NCBI GenBank assembly: GCA_028023455.1 | Contig: JAQFVV010006199.1 | Coordinates: 4,286,972 to 4,350,971, forward strand | Length of the DNA stretch: 64,000 bases | Direction: 5' to 3' | Origin: Epiperipatus broadwayi | Taxonomy: Eukaryota; Onychophora; Udeonychophora; Euonychophora; Peripatidae | Shown: one piece after another, positions 20,450-33,610 of the stretch | How the letters are laid out: each line of letters begins with the position of its first letter | Numbering within the stretch: the first letter of the stretch is position 1 | Translations under genes and position numbers: made by a program | The notes under the pieces: generated by a model | What the model was told of the DNA's origin: nothing | What the model saw: only the letters and a program-made list of their open reading frames with translations | Database searches by the model: none

Positions 20450-23050
20450 TGTTTTTATTATACAAATTGTCAACATCATCATTTTAAACAAGTATCAAGT
20501 CATGGCAGGATAAAGATATCTTCAAGTTTAATCTAGTTTCACTAATCTATAGTCTTTTTCCAATAAATTTTTGCCAACAAACATTTTCATTTTATCCATC
20601 CATCTTACATATGGTTTTTTTAGACCTTTTGCAATCACCTGATATCAGGTTCAAGATTTTAACTATTCATATATTATTATTCTTTCACACAAGTATTTGT
20701 TTCAATTCCTTCTTGTTACATCCAACATACAATTTTTTATAATTCACTAACTTATATAAATTTTCTCTATTGCTCTTAAGTTTTAGATCTATAAGTAAGA
20801 ACTGGTAAGATACATTAATTTAAAAAGTTTTATTTTCAAATGCATAGGCATATTTTTTAGAATATTAAGTTACTTGCATCCAAAGCATTCCATTCAAATT
20901 GAATCCTATGATTAATTTCATTCATTGCACATCCATTATATTAATAATCAAATCAAGATATTAGTAGTTATTATCTTCAATCTTTATTTTCTTATTTTGA
21001 CCAAATCCTATTGGACATTATTTTAATCTTTTTTAGCATTTATCTTTAGTTCTAGTTTTTTATTTTCATCTGATAATTTTTGCAACATTTCTTGAAGCTC
21101 TGAATGATTATGTTCAAAAAAACAACCATGTCATCCAAACAATCTCAATAATCTCTATGTATTTCCTTAGCTTTCAATTTTAAACTACAAACTAATTAAA
21201 ACTGCTGAAAAAGTTTTAGAGACATTGAACCACTTTGTCATACACCCTTATTAATATTAATCTCTTTAGGGTCTTCATATAATCTAGTCATTGACATTGC
21301 ATTTTGATCAATATTATTCAAAATATGAAAATATTCCAGTTCTATATCTTGATGATCTCATGCATTAATTGTTGAAGAAATGCTTATAGAATTGAATGTC
21401 TTTTTAAAATCTACAAATCCAAAGTGTAAAGGCAATTCATATTCATTGATCTTGTCTATACCTTCTCTCAATATTTGGATATGATTTATTGTGCTAAAAT
21501 CACTTTCAAATTTAACTTGAACTTTTGGAAGGTTTGAGTCAAAAGATTTCTATAGACAATTATGTAATTATCTTAAGTAGATCTGATAAAAGATTGACAG
21601 GTCTATGATTTCTAATATTTTCTTTATTATCTTTCTTAAAAATCAATTACATTCTGTCAATCGTCTAATATATCTTTATCATTGAGACATTTGATAAATA
21701 ATTTTGCTTAAAAAAATTTCATCTGTTTTTTTTTAAATAATAATAAGCCTATTATTTAATGGAGCTATTTCATGCTTCATATATTTAAAGATACATCTTA
21801 TCTCTTTATTTAAATTATTTGGCAAGTACGAAAGATGAAATAAATATAATGTTCATTTTGTTCTCTTGTTCTTTATGCTATTCCATTCATTTTATATCAT
21901 TTTTCTTTTTAATGATAATTCTGTTTTTTCTTTTGCTGATACAACTTTTTTATCAAATACCAAGAATTCACTTTTACTTTTGAAACGTTTAATCCATTTC
22001 TATAACTTTTTCTTATATTTTAGACATCTCTATACATTCAATCCTTTTAAGTACATTGATTTTAAATATTTTAATATTTCTTCTTTTCTTTATATATTGC
22101 CTTACCTTAGTTGAAAATTTACTAGTGAATTGCTATTTATTTCTGTATCATTTATCTTAATATCAATTACCTTCTTATTGATCTTGGTTAAGTCTTAACC
22201 ATCTTTAAAGTTTAACACTATTATAAAAGAAGTAGCAAGTTTAATATTATTTCATTAGAATGTTCCTAAAAGTTTGCAATATCAACAGTTAATGAAGTTT
22301 GTTTTATCGTTTTCACCTTTTTAATTTTGCATTAACACATATTTTACTTCTTGCTAATTGATGATTATTTCTGATGATAAATTTATTGAGACCATTAACA
22401 AACCTAACCCAATATTGCAATATCTTCATTTAGATGTCTTCATGTCCATGTCTGTTTGGCTTCTTTTTTTTTCAAAAAAAATTGAAAATATACATGTTTC
22501 TTTTTTTGCAAAATATATCTGTGTTGTCTTTCATTTCTGTCACCATAACTAAATTTACCCATAGCATTTTCATCTTTGTCAATTCTAGTTTAAAAATCTT
22601 CTGTGACATTTTTAAATTAGTGTTTGATATGATCAAAAGCAGTTTAAATATTCATATAAAAAATTCTCTACTTCATCACAATGAAACTTATTAGAACATA
22701 AAATGGAATAATCTGCACTTGGTATCTTCTATTGAGTAACTAATCTTGCCATTTTATCTAATATATCATCAATCCTTACAATATTTTTTTCATGTTTTCA
22801 TTTATAATGAATTTTGTTGATCTTCTGCTTCCAATATTTGCACTTTTATAGTATAGTATTGGCTCAATTTTTAATTTAATTGTCTCACACCTTTTTCTCT
22901 AATTTCACAAAATCTAATGTCCATTTATCATTAGACAATTTTTCTTTCACTATATATCATTTTTCACCATCTTCAGATTATCATTGAATGATAGTTTGGA
23001 CCTGCAATTAGAAGATTATTAGTACCTTCTATCTCTGATCATCAACTACT
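20450..23050 (-). pseudogene. Decayed RTE-type LINE: endonuclease and reverse transcriptase
   Basis: Read on the minus strand with repeated frame changes, the order is that of an RTE-like LINE. About 22850-22330 gives endonuclease phrases (RRSTKFIINEN, then MGKFSYGDRNER near 22560). 21670-21590 gives NIRNHRPVNLLSDLLK, the start of the reverse transcriptase. Around 21500-21380 come STINHIQILREGIDK and LPLHFGFVDFKKTFNSIS, whose VDF aspartate is the first catalytic position. Near 21260 INKGV*QSGSMSLKLF corresponds to KKGVRQGDSMSPKLF. Near 21140 LDDMVVF corresponds to the FADD box. 20930-20600 matches the thumb and C-terminus. There are many stops and frameshifts and no frame above 90 codons on this strand, so the copy is old and inactive. 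The plus-strand frames here are shadows. Confidence 0.7.
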
Positions 23051-23473
23051 ATCTTGGCTGATGACTTTACAGCTCCTGAGAAAAGAGCCATAATTTATTT
23101 TAGTATGTAATGATTGTAAATATCTATAAAAATATTAATATACCTTTATTCTACTTATAGTAAAAATACTCAACTGAGGTTTCAATTAAAAGCTATCAGG
23201 TAACTGAAAAGAAAACCATAAACTCAGAGATAAAAAGACAATAAACTCATCACAGTGGATGATGCATGATAATGTGCAATTCACCCATGCTCTGTTCCAG
23301 TATAAATAATCATACAGTAATAACAACTACAATGACAAGAACATATAAAGTGAACCTTCAGAATTTGATCTGCTCATTTTCTTTAAATTTTCAAAGAGGG
23401 ATTAAAATATTTTCTTTAGATAATAAGAAATTATTTTGCATCCATATAAATTTAAGTGCATATATTTATACAT
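23051..23473. other. Unclassified spacer
   Basis: A 69-codon frame at 23266-23475 shows no recognisable motif; no repeat match seen. Confidence 0.4.
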
Positions 23474-23733
23474 AATATTTTAATAGATGTTTAAGATGGA
23501 AATATTTAATGTGTAAAATTATCTATTTATAATTACTTAATTGGAAAGCACTTTACTTAGAACAGTAGTTAATGAAAGTCAACTGTCCCAGACCAAGAGT
23601 TTTACTTTAACTCTTGGTTTGAGACAGTTGGTATTTATAAACTATTGTAGGTAAAGCGCTTTCTAATTAAGTAATTATAAATGATAACTTCACACATTAA
23701 ATATTTTCATCTAAAACATCCATTAAAAATATT
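23474..23733. mobile_element. Palindromic MITE
   Basis: Arms of about 120 bp meet near 23605. Left arm blocks AATATTTAATGTG, ATTTATAATTACTTAATTGG, CAACTGTCCCAGACCAAGAG pair with right arm CTCTTGGTTTGAGACAGTTG, CTAATTAAGTAATTATAAAT and CACATTAAATATT. A diverged relative is at 26330-26490. No coding frame. Confidence 0.7.
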
Positions 23734-23883
23734 ATATATCTCAATAAAATACTTCTTTCCTTAATTTGAATATAAAATAAATATAAAATTTATAAAATAT
23801 AGAGACATGATTTATTGCAAATAACATCAATGCAATAAACAAGAAAGACTTGTGTATTTTATTATCATGTAAGTGATATATAT

Positions 23884-25560
23884 TGTGACCGGTCGCCTTA
23901 TTCAACCGTTCATATAGGGATTGAAAGCTCCGAAACAAACATGATATAGCGTAAAGCTTTATTTATTTTCCTATATCGATAGTTGTTCATTACCAACACA
24001 AGGGGGCGCCAGATACGATGATTTAATTTACAATTTAATTTCTCGCATCACCTTACATCATATCAAAACGATTTCGAAGTCTAATCCCCGCCCATAAGCT
24101 CAAACTCCCAGCATGGACCAATAAGGGTCACTCAGGGTCGCGATGAAATCGTTTCAAGAATATCATTCTGGCAAAAGACACAATAATAACCAATGGAGGA
24201 GAAGCTTGGTTGATTTACAGATCGGTCCAAATATTGGACCGGGTCATTGGTTATTTGCAACTAATACGAATGTTTGATTTATGCATCCTTATATAAAAAA
24301 TTAGAAGCTTATAATATCATCCCCCCTTTATCATACAGTCCAATAGAATTATTCATACTAGCTTTATTGACATTTACTTCTATTTATTAATAATAGGCCC
24401 TCCCAACTCTTAAACCTATCTTAACTACATAGTAAATAAACATCGCGACTTACGGCACGATGAAATTTAAAGAAATAAACAAAACAAAAAAAAAGGAAAG
24501 ACAAATTTAAAAGTAAAATAATTAATCGCATGAATAAATGCTGATTATAATAATTAAAAAAAATGTATTTAATTATAGAGAATGATTTGAGGAATGCTCG
24601 ACTTGTTTAAATAAAAAAAAGAATTTATTGAATATAAAAAAATGAAACATTAATTAATTGCTTTATTTGCACGCACATACACGCATTCTCGCACTCGCAC
24701 AGAAAAGAACATATTATGCATAATAAACATGGATGATATAATATATTTCCTTCTTTTACATTTGAAATTAGGTGTGTGTTATAATTTATTTGCGAAAGAA
24801 AATAATAATTATGATCAAAGTTCATAACAGGAAAAGTCCTAAGATTTAAATAAGAGGAACTATATAGCATCTGATATTTTTTTATTTACGAAAGTTGAAA
24901 TTAAAATATTAAGATTCAAATATGAGGGATTACGGATCATTTTATATTTTGATTTATGAAAGTCGAATTTAATTACTTATGAGATTGCCTTTTAAAGTCT
25001 ACGTAAGGAATGAATGTGAGCATAAAAGAAATAAAGTGTTTACCTAGGATTTTGCGTAGTCTTCTGCTGCTTCTAATTTGGGGAGGGTTCGAACCTGTTG
25101 GATACTGTTTCCATAATAAATGGTTATTCATTTTATATAAGTTCAGCGTAGTATGTTTGGACAACTTCCTTGGACTGATTAGAGTACGATGTTTGGACGG
25201 CACTGTTGTTGATCATTCATAGCTGTGGAGATGTTCTGGCGGCGGAGCGTCGATCAATCACTGAGGGGTTTCTTAGCCCATCATGATGATCGACGCTCTA
25301 AATGTTAATTTCACAGTGATCATATTGGATAAACTGGATAGCAAAAAAAGAGAAAGTTCTAGTTGTAGCTTCCGGAGGAATTTAAAACTATAAGCATAAG
25401 CAAAACAAAACAAAGAATGTAAAAAGACTGTAACCGAGTTGTGTGTGTAAAGACAAAGACTAAGACTCATATTTATATGGGTTGGTTATTATCTGAGGAT
25501 CCAATCTCCACCCAGAGTTCAATATTCTCTGAGTTGTCGTTGGGGTCCGTGTCCTACGTA
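23884..25560. other. G+C-richer block, possibly part of a large LTR or transposon
   Basis: Base composition changes sharply at 23884 (TGTGACCGGTCGCC, preceded by GATATATAT) and fades after about 25560. The block contains an inverted pair CCAATG/CATTGG (24190 and 24245), GGTCCAAATATTGGACC (about 24223-24239) and a hairpin-forming pair GAGCGTCGATCA / TGATCGACGCTC (about 25245-25300). Short frames at 24973-25203, 25010-25222 and 25273-25470 carry no motif. It may start a unit ending at 28507 (see findings). Identity unknown. Confidence 0.4.
24190..24297 (+). promoter_or_regulatory. Possible Pol II core promoter
   Basis: CCAAT at 24190-24194, inverted CCAAT (ATTGG) at 24246-24250 and TATATAAA at 24290-24297, about 40 bp downstream. 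The spacing fits a CCAAT/TATA promoter firing to the right. In such A+T-rich DNA a TATA match alone means little; the G+C-richer setting and paired CCAAT motifs raise it slightly. No product can be assigned. Confidence 0.3.
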
Positions 25561-28507
25561 ATGTTCATTCAATCCATATGCTTGAGGCAATCTTAGGTTT
25601 ATGCAATCTCACATTGCAATCTCAGTTAGAAAAAATTCATACTTATTCACCTTTTATACATACATGCGTGCGTGTTTTAAGATAACAATTTAACTTACAT
25701 TAGTTTAAAAGTCGAGCATTTAATCTCAAAATCACCTCTATAAGCTTTTAACTTTCGCTATAGTTATAATTTAAAATAAACCCTTTTTTAATTACCCCCG
25801 TGGCATATACAAGTAGAAATCATTTATTGAGATTTAAAATGGCATATTAGTGATATTTTATATTTTATTTTTAGAGAATATTATTATAATAGATTATATG
25901 AAAGCCTTAAATTATTTAATCAGAAATATTAACATTTTATCTTATAGTGTATTTTATAAAGCATTGAAAGAAAACTACATTTATTTTTATCATAAATTGA
26001 AAGTAAATCAACTATAGAGTATTTACACTGCTTGTGTGTGTGCGTATATACATGTACCGACTTTGTCTCGGTATAATATGAATTATTAACTTATAAATTT
26101 TATTTATATAAACTTACAGTAGTTCTATGAACATAACTGATCTGGTCAAAAGCAATGCTTAGAAATAATAGTTTATTAAATTTATAATCTTTCCAGAATA
26201 GTGTATCTTTATTATTTTTTTAAAAAATATTTCATTACAATACATAATCTACCAGTGAAGGGATTTATCATAATAAATAAGAAAATTGAAAAGTTTGATA
26301 TACTTTGATTTCTTACACCTATAAATGTAAAGTGCAGTGCTTTGTTCTCTATACTACATTTTCAGTAGCATTTAAAAGATCATTCTTTTGAAGACAATCA
26401 GTCTGACAGTTTAACTTTAACTCTTGACCTGGACAAGTTGTATTCATTAGCTACTGTTTAAAGAACTTTCTGATTAAGTAATTAATAACAAATAAGTCAT
26501 AATTATATATATATATATATATATATATCAGCAATAATTCTATATATGTATTATAACAATAATACATAAAAGCTTTTTTCAACAAACATTTTATGATTTC
26601 TTAATATTATTGTAAATTATTTCAAAGTTTCAATTTACATTTCATACATAGTAACATCTTTTGTTTTTATATAAAATTAATTAGAACCAAAAATAATGAG
26701 GAAAAACATTTCAAATATTTACCAATATAGCATACAAAGGTAAAATTTATTATTTAAACAACATATATAATGAATGTACAAAATATATTTAAAAAAATAC
26801 ATTATATAAAGATATATTACATAACATTTCATTCATTTTTAATTGAACAATTATCAATTAAATCAATTGACATTTATGTTTATTATAGTTAATATAATTA
26901 TTTTCATATATATTTTTTCTAAGTTCTTTAACCCCCATTATATTTCAAGATGACAGAACTTTATCTGAGATTTCTAAAAATAAAGTATTCAGGGAGGGGT
27001 TCCTGGTAAAAATTTTGCAAAAATGTTTTTTGTATGGCTTTAAAATTCATGTATATTTATATTCTAATATTTTACTTATTAAAAAAATCAAAAGATGGCA
27101 GAAAAAATCGAATAATTGGTATCCAAAAGGAAATGAAACTCTGGTCAGAAGAGTAGCCATTGTTTATTTGGCAATCATGAACTTTGCCAAGTGTATTTTA
27201 CAGAAATATTACAATTGTCAATGGTGTAAAAACTTGATTTTTTGGAAAAATTATTATTATATTTGTATCATGATGATGTACTAATTAAAATGAAAAATAA
27301 ATATTGTTACATATTTATTTTTATAGAAATATTTTATTTTTAAATATAAAAGAATATGCTCTTTTGAATATAGTCATGGTAAATACAACTATCTAGAAAT
27401 GATGTCACCAGATTGATTATAATATTCAGTGATATCATAAAAATTATGAAAAAATTCTAAACTTTTAATTCATAATTGGTAAATTTAGTAGTTATTAAAA
27501 AAATGTTCAGATTTTAAAATCAAACATGAAATAGCATTTATTTTATAAATTGAATTGGCCCCACCTGAAATTTGATGACATGACAGCATTTTTTTTGAAT
27601 AAATATAATTTTTAAAATAATTCTGGAAATCAAATGTGATTTTTTATAATTTTATTTAATTTCTAAACAAAAATATCTATCAAATAAGATCAAATTTATT
27701 TTATTCTGATAAATAATAATGGTTTAATGTCAAAATAAAAGTTGAAAGCTTAAATCTAGTGAGAACAAAGAAATCTGGCAGATTACAAGAGGGTTAATGT
27801 AGTTTAAAGATTTTATATTTTTTGTACAATCTATTTCATGTCCATATTTTAAATAGAGAACATATAATCAAGATTTATCACTCTTTCATTAATTACATTA
27901 CTATGTTCATTTGCACTTTTATCTAATTGTTTCCTTATATGTTCATAGTATAATATAGAAATTTTCATACTTAATTTTATATACAATTGCTATTTATAAT
28001 TTATACTATCTTTGGTTTTATAATTACATATTAATTTGTCTAGAATTTTACTGTTTGGCCATTTTGTGTTTATAATTTTATCTACATAATTTTTTTATAA
28101 ATGAATTGTAAATTTTAGAGTAGTATGGGAAATTTAGTCACTTTGTACTAGGACTATTACATTGAATAGAGCATAAAATGTTTGCTGAAAAAAGCTTTTA
28201 TGCAATAGCATTTTTGCTTTTATATATTTTATTTATTTGATATATGCATACATGTGTGAACATACATTTCAAGTTTGGCCATGTATAATTTTCTTGTTAA
28301 AAATAAAATTTGTGGATATTGCATCTGGATTACAGAAACATCAACTGCACACTAGTTAAAATATCAATATATATTGAGACAGATGTTTTGCTATGTCTCA
28401 AATCTATGTAGAATAATAGGGATTTATTTAAAATTTCTACTTCAAATTAATTTTAAAAATTTGCTAATTTAATTTTATATTAAATGTGTTAAAAAATGAT
28501 GGTCACA
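25561..28507. other. A+T-rich unclassified sequence, possibly the rest of the unit starting at 23884
   Basis: Includes a decayed relative of the 23474 palindrome (26330-26490), an (AT)n run (about 26505-26528) and a motif-free frame at 27015-27284. Ends in GGTCACA at 28501-28507, the inverse of TGTGACC at 23884, followed by GATATATAT as at 23875-23883. Confidence 0.35.
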
Positions 28508-28789
28508 GATATATATATGCCCACACATGAATTAATAGAATAATTTTGTTTAATAAAAGTAATGTCAATTTTTTTTCTCAGAAAGATAAAGTTTGTAAAT
28601 AAATATCTTATCTTTTGTATAAGATTATTTTAAAACTTTGAATAACAATGCTTAACCTCAAAATAAAATTTTAACTTATTGTTATAACAAAATTTAAAAG
28701 TTAAGATTGTTCAGATAAGACATGTAATAAAATTAATTAATATAGACTATATAAATAATTAAGTAAAAACATAGATATTTTAATATGTT
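28508..28789. other. Short A+T-rich spacer
   Basis: Nothing recognised. Confidence 0.4.
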
Positions 28790-29110
28790 AATGTAGAAGA
28801 GTCTAGAAAATTTGTATGGGAGAACAATGGACTGAATGGATATAAAAGCTCCCAAAAATCTATTGTTTGATTCAAGCTATTTATTTATTAATTCAGTCTG
28901 TTCACATTCAAGCTAGTCAGTTACTCATTGAGTTAGTAGATTGAGTCAGTAGATTCTATTAGTATCATTCTTTAGATACTTTAGTTTCAGCCAGTTGGAC
29001 ATTCACCAATCCATTCTTCAACTGGTCTTTTGTTGAGAATTTTGAAAGTTTTTAATAAAGTTCAATTACTATTGTAGAATAGTTTGATTCCTCTTTTATA
29101 TTTAAAACCC
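28790..29110 (+). repeat. Possible solo LTR
   Basis: About 300 bp, less A+T-rich than its surroundings, with TATAAAAG at 28841-28848 and a polyadenylation-type AATAAA at 29054-29059 about 210 bp downstream, followed by a C/T-rich end (GATTCCTCTTTTATATTT). This U3-R-U5-like arrangement is common in Gypsy LTRs. Exact ends and a target duplication were not found, so a short transcribed host exon is an alternative. Confidence 0.3.
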
Positions 29111-30304
29111 AAGAGGTTTTTTTTATTTTTTAAGAAAATAAATCTAAAATTTAATCATTCAGTAATATCTTTTAAAGAAGATTACAATAATATTTATAAT
29201 TAACTTTTTCTTTCAATTAGCAGTAATCTATTTATTTTATATATGTGTGAGATGAATTTAGATTAACTAAAACACTTTAACACTTGTATATAATATGTTA
29301 TTACATAAAAAAGTATTCATCTACTTATATGTGTAGATTTAAAACTCATCCATACAAATACTAGTTATTTTATAGGGTGTGCACCATTCTTAGTTATGTA
29401 TCTAACTGATCAATATTATTATTGTATTTCCTTTAGTGGCCCAGATTGTCTACTGTCTTTCTCACAGTCTATTTACTCTGGCATTGTCTAGCTTTGTTAT
29501 AGTCAGAAAACCTGCTTTGTTTATTATTATTGCCATATATTGGCAAATTCATTAAAGCCTATGACCACTATTCAAGCTAATATTCCTTTAAACCAGGCTA
29601 CCAATTGTTGAATTATCAACTTGCTTGTTTTGCATGGTAAGCTTAGAATTAGTGTCTCATGCCTTTTTTATGTTGAATAGCCTATCTTATTTTATGTATA
29701 ATCATTAGGTGGTATTATATTGGCATACATGTGTCTTTATTGTCAGTGCATATATGCATAAGTATCCAATGAGATCAATTGAATATTTTCTTTTTTATTA
29801 AAAGCCATTTACACATATAGTGTAATCCTATTTTATAAAACACTGTTAAAAGATTGTTTTAATCTTATTGGAGTAATTGACTAAGGAGATCAATTTAACT
29901 GTCAAAGCTATCAATAATAAAGTACTCTTTTAAAACATTCATAGATGCAATATTAATTAATCTTATGATTTTTAATTTTTTTTTTAATTTTAATAAACTT
30001 TACTATTATTAAATTTATCAAATTAATTTGCCTGATGTTTGTTTACTGTGTCTGTCTGTCAATTGTTTTTTAGTTCAGAATTTTATGCTTTGAACTAGTA
30101 TCAAAGGCAGGTAATTTATTTTATATCCAAATGCTCATCATCATTAATGAATATTTGGTCATCCCAAATAAATTTCTAGGTTCATTAAGTAGTCTAATGG
30201 TGCCCTGATGTGACAATGTTCCTAACACATGTGTGGATCTGGTACATTATATCAAAAAAATATATGCATAGTCAAATTCAAAATACATTTGCATCTTTGA
30301 CCTA
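29111..30304. other. Unclassified sequence with one repeat relic
   Basis: 29390-29700 is somewhat richer in G+C but has no open frame. About 30165-30215 (AAATAAATTTCTAGGTTCA... GGTGCCCTGA) resembles 59088-59132, so both are fragments of one dispersed family. Confidence 0.4.
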
Positions 30305-30605
30305 TAATAGTGGTATTAATGATTAAGTCAATGCACATGCACTTTAAAGATAAATTATAAATGAATACTCTCACTTTTCCAGACACAAGATATAGTTTTC
30401 ATGCTCTCATTTCCATACACTTAAGATTTGCCCATACATAAATGTTTGGGTCAAAAGGATGGGTGGATTCATTCCATCTTTTCTAAAAAACTATATTTTG
30501 TGTCTGGACTAGTGAGAGTATTTATTTATAATTTATCTTTAAAGTGAATGTGCATTGGCTTAATCGTTAATATCACGGTAACAGTATAAAAAACATGGTG
30601 CTATA
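30305..30605. mobile_element. Fold-back MITE, relative of 4555-4985
   Basis: Arms pair around about 30460: TTATAAATGAATACTCTCAC with GTGAGAGTATTTATTTATAA, and CAGACACAAGATATAG with CTATATTTTGTGTCTG. It shares TTTGCCCATACATAAATGTTTG-like and CATGCTCTCATT blocks with 4555-4985 and the outer phrase GTGCTATATAAAATAA. No coding frame. Confidence 0.65.
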
Positions 30606-31328
30606 TAAAATAATATCTCATTATATATATTTTACCTATGAAAATGTTTACTTTTAATTAATATATATTATGCCTATTAATATGAATTTGGAAACCAAAG
30701 ATTTTGTTTGCATTACAATAAATACATTAAATATTAGATTATATAGAAATATAGGTGGTTTTAATGTAGTAGGAAACTAAAATAAAGTTTTTTTAACTAT
30801 TCTTTGCAATTAGACATTATTATATAACATTTGTAGCGTTTTGAATTCTTGATTTTTTTTATCAACAAAAGTTTATTTAAGTGCATTTAAGCATTGAATC
30901 CTTATTATCTGTTAATAGTTTTGCTATTTTTAATCTTTAACATTTTAGCTATAACGTTATTTTTGATTATACTATCAACTTTTTTCTTCCTGATCCATTG
31001 TAATCAACATTTTTCATGAGAAAGAAAAGCTTCTCAAAAAGGTAAAAAAAATTTATTTTTTATCTTTTTAAAATTACATTTATTCCAGGGATTTATTGTG
31101 ACGTCATTTTAGTTAATCATGAGAAATGATATGATAAATATGGGGCATATCTCTTCATTTGTTTTGTAAATATTTTATTTTTTGTTATAAATATATCTAC
31201 AACATAACTTGATTTCATTATTAATAATAAAAAGTTTAAATTCGATAATAACATGAAAATTTTAGTCAAAGTTTGGAAAAAATCTGAAGCCTTTAAATTG
31301 AACATTAAGTTGTACCACAAATGAAAAA
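30606..31328. other. Unclassified A+T-rich spacer
   Basis: A 67-codon minus-strand frame at 31117-31320 has no motif; probably chance. Confidence 0.45.
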
Positions 31329-31540
31329 CTTACTATCTTAATATATATTTGAGCACTTATAGTATATATGTGTAGAGATGGTAATCTGGACCAACTGATG
31401 GTTGCTGGTTTAGCATGAAATACGTTTATTGGTGATTATTTATCTTTTCAACATATATGTGTTCAAGTGTATCAATGTTATGTGATAGTGTGGAGAGTGG
31501 TGGGTCATGTGAAAGTCTGTGCTCATATACCCTATATATT
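31329..31540 (+). repeat. Dispersed repeat (copy B)
   Basis: Homologous to 3960-4150 and 38320-38505: GGACCAACTGATGGTTGCTGG, then TTTAGCATGAAAT, then GAGAGTGGTGGGTCATGTGA. The B-box equivalent (GTGCTCATATACC) is decayed here. Confidence 0.55.
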
Positions 31541-31690
31541 ATAAACATTATCGAAAATTGCAAACTAATTCAATAGTTCAGAGACAATTCTTAATAACAT
31601 TTTTTTACAAAAAAAATATATATATATTGCCTGAAAAAGTCATTTATAATTAAAAACTATACTGCTGCCTTATAAAAGAAGAAACTGTAA

Positions 31691-31852
<162 letters not shown>

Positions 31853-32479
31853 TCTACTTTATTATAAACTAAATCTACAAAAACAAGATAAAAATAATTT
31901 TTTTACTAGTAAATCATAATTGGAAAACAATACACTTTTGTAAGTTTTAGAAATATATTAAAACTATAACAAAGTAGTTTTCTTTTTAGCACAATTGATA
32001 GTACACTTCCCAATATTTAATTTTTTTGATTATATATATATATATTGTAAAGAATATAATTAAATGTATTCTTGCATGTATTTTATTTTTCATACTTCAA
32101 AATGAATCAAATAAAACTGCTTAATATAAGTAGGATTCGTGACTACTTTGATTTATGATGAGTGATATTAGAACCTGACACAGCTTGTGAGGGGCATTCT
32201 CCTAAAACTGTTTTTGTGAGCCTTTTATGTATCCAGTTTATACTTCAAAAATAGATTAGTGTGTGTGTGCAGGTATAATATCTTATTCCTTAATTAAATT
32301 ATGAGGTGATAAAGAGTGATTAAATTGTTTGTCTCCTAAATCTATTAATTACATAATTAAAACTGTAATATAATTATTATTTTGCATTATCTGTTTCGTT
32401 GTTTTTTTAAATAAATAAAAGTTCACAAAGAATCATTTATTAAAAATTAGTTTATCCATAAAAATGAATGTAAAATATA
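31853..32479. other. Unclassified spacer
   Basis: No frame or repeat recognised beyond short (AT)n near 32030. Confidence 0.45.
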
Positions 32480-33610
32480 AAAACAGGCAAAACTCTCCAC
32501 ACAGTAGTGCCACTCAGTTCAAGCCAGAGTAATCAATGGATGCCAGAAGACTTGTGCATAAAATCCATATCTAGTGCCTACTCATCCAATTTCTCCAGAC
32601 TAGTTTCTAACTTGTGGCTTTTGTTAGTGAGGTGCCTTGGATCTGAGAACACCGCACCTAGATCTTAGGATCTAATGCAACCCTCCAGCATCCACCTTTT
32701 ATCTCTACTTAACTACAAAACTATGAGAATAAAATTTGAAAACACAATAATATTTTAATCCAAACTCATTAGCTTATATAGTCATATAGGTCTGAACTCA
32801 GTTCAGTACCCATACATTTTGGTATCATTGATTTTTTAATAACCATAGCCATCATTATCCAATTATACAGGATTGGTATTAAACAATTAAACATTACCAT
32901 TTCTTATGCTTGCTCATAACTGTTATTAAAACAGGCAAAGCTTTTCATACAGTAGTACCACTCAGTGCAAGCCAGAGTAATCAATGATATGGATTTTATG
33001 CACAAGCCTTCTGGCATCCATTAATTACTCTGGCTTGCACTGAGTGGCACTATTGTATGAAAAGTTTTGCCTATTTTAATAACAGTTATGAGCAAGCATG
33101 AGAAAAGGTGATCATGTGATATTTAGTGGTTTAATACCAATCCTTCCTAATAGGATAGTGGTGGTTATGGTTATTAAAGAACCAAAGACACCAAAATTTA
33201 TGGGTACTGAACTGAGTTCAGACCAAAATGTATGGGTACTGAACTGAGTTCAGATATATATGACTATATAAGCTAATGAGATTGGATTGAAAATATTGCA
33301 TTTTTAATTTTATTCTCATAGTTTTATAGTTGAGTAGAGATAAAAGGTGGCTGCTGGAGGGTTGCATTGGATTTTATGATCTAGGTGCAGTGCTCTCAGA
33401 TCCGAAGCTTTTCACTGATGAAAGCCACAAGATAGAAATTAGTCTGGAGATATTGGATGAGTAAGCACTAGATAGGGATTTTATGCAGAAGTCTTCTGGC
33501 ATCTATTGTTTACTCTGGATTGCACTGAGTAGCACTACTGTATGGAAAGTTTTGCTTGTTTTAATAATAGTTATGAGCAAGCATAAGAGATGGTGATCAT
33601 GTGATGTTTA
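32480..33610. mobile_element. Large nested fold-back element
   Basis: About 1.1 kb in which the terminal module (CAGTAGTGCCACTCAG... AGCCAGAGTAATCAATGG) occurs four times: inward at about 32490-32560 and 32940-33000, and inverted at about 33010-33075 and 33495-33560. Between outer and inner modules the arms also pair, for example GGTCTGAACTCAGTTCAGTA with TACTGAACTGAGTTCAGACC and the segment with GGGTTGCAT/ATGCAACCC. The right arm contains an extra 40-bp duplication (GGGTACTGAACTGAGTTCAGA twice near 33205-33255). No coding frame. Confidence 0.65.

Noticed and set aside
21866-22694. Plus-strand frames rich in F, L and S
   Set aside because: Antisense to the decayed LINE endonuclease/reverse transcriptase; no motif in their own sense.
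25010-25222. 70-aa plus frame and 76-aa minus frame over the same DNA
   Set aside because: They overlap on opposite strands, neither has a motif, and the B-box-like GGTTCGAACC inside is palindromic, so even a tRNA-type promoter cannot be argued.
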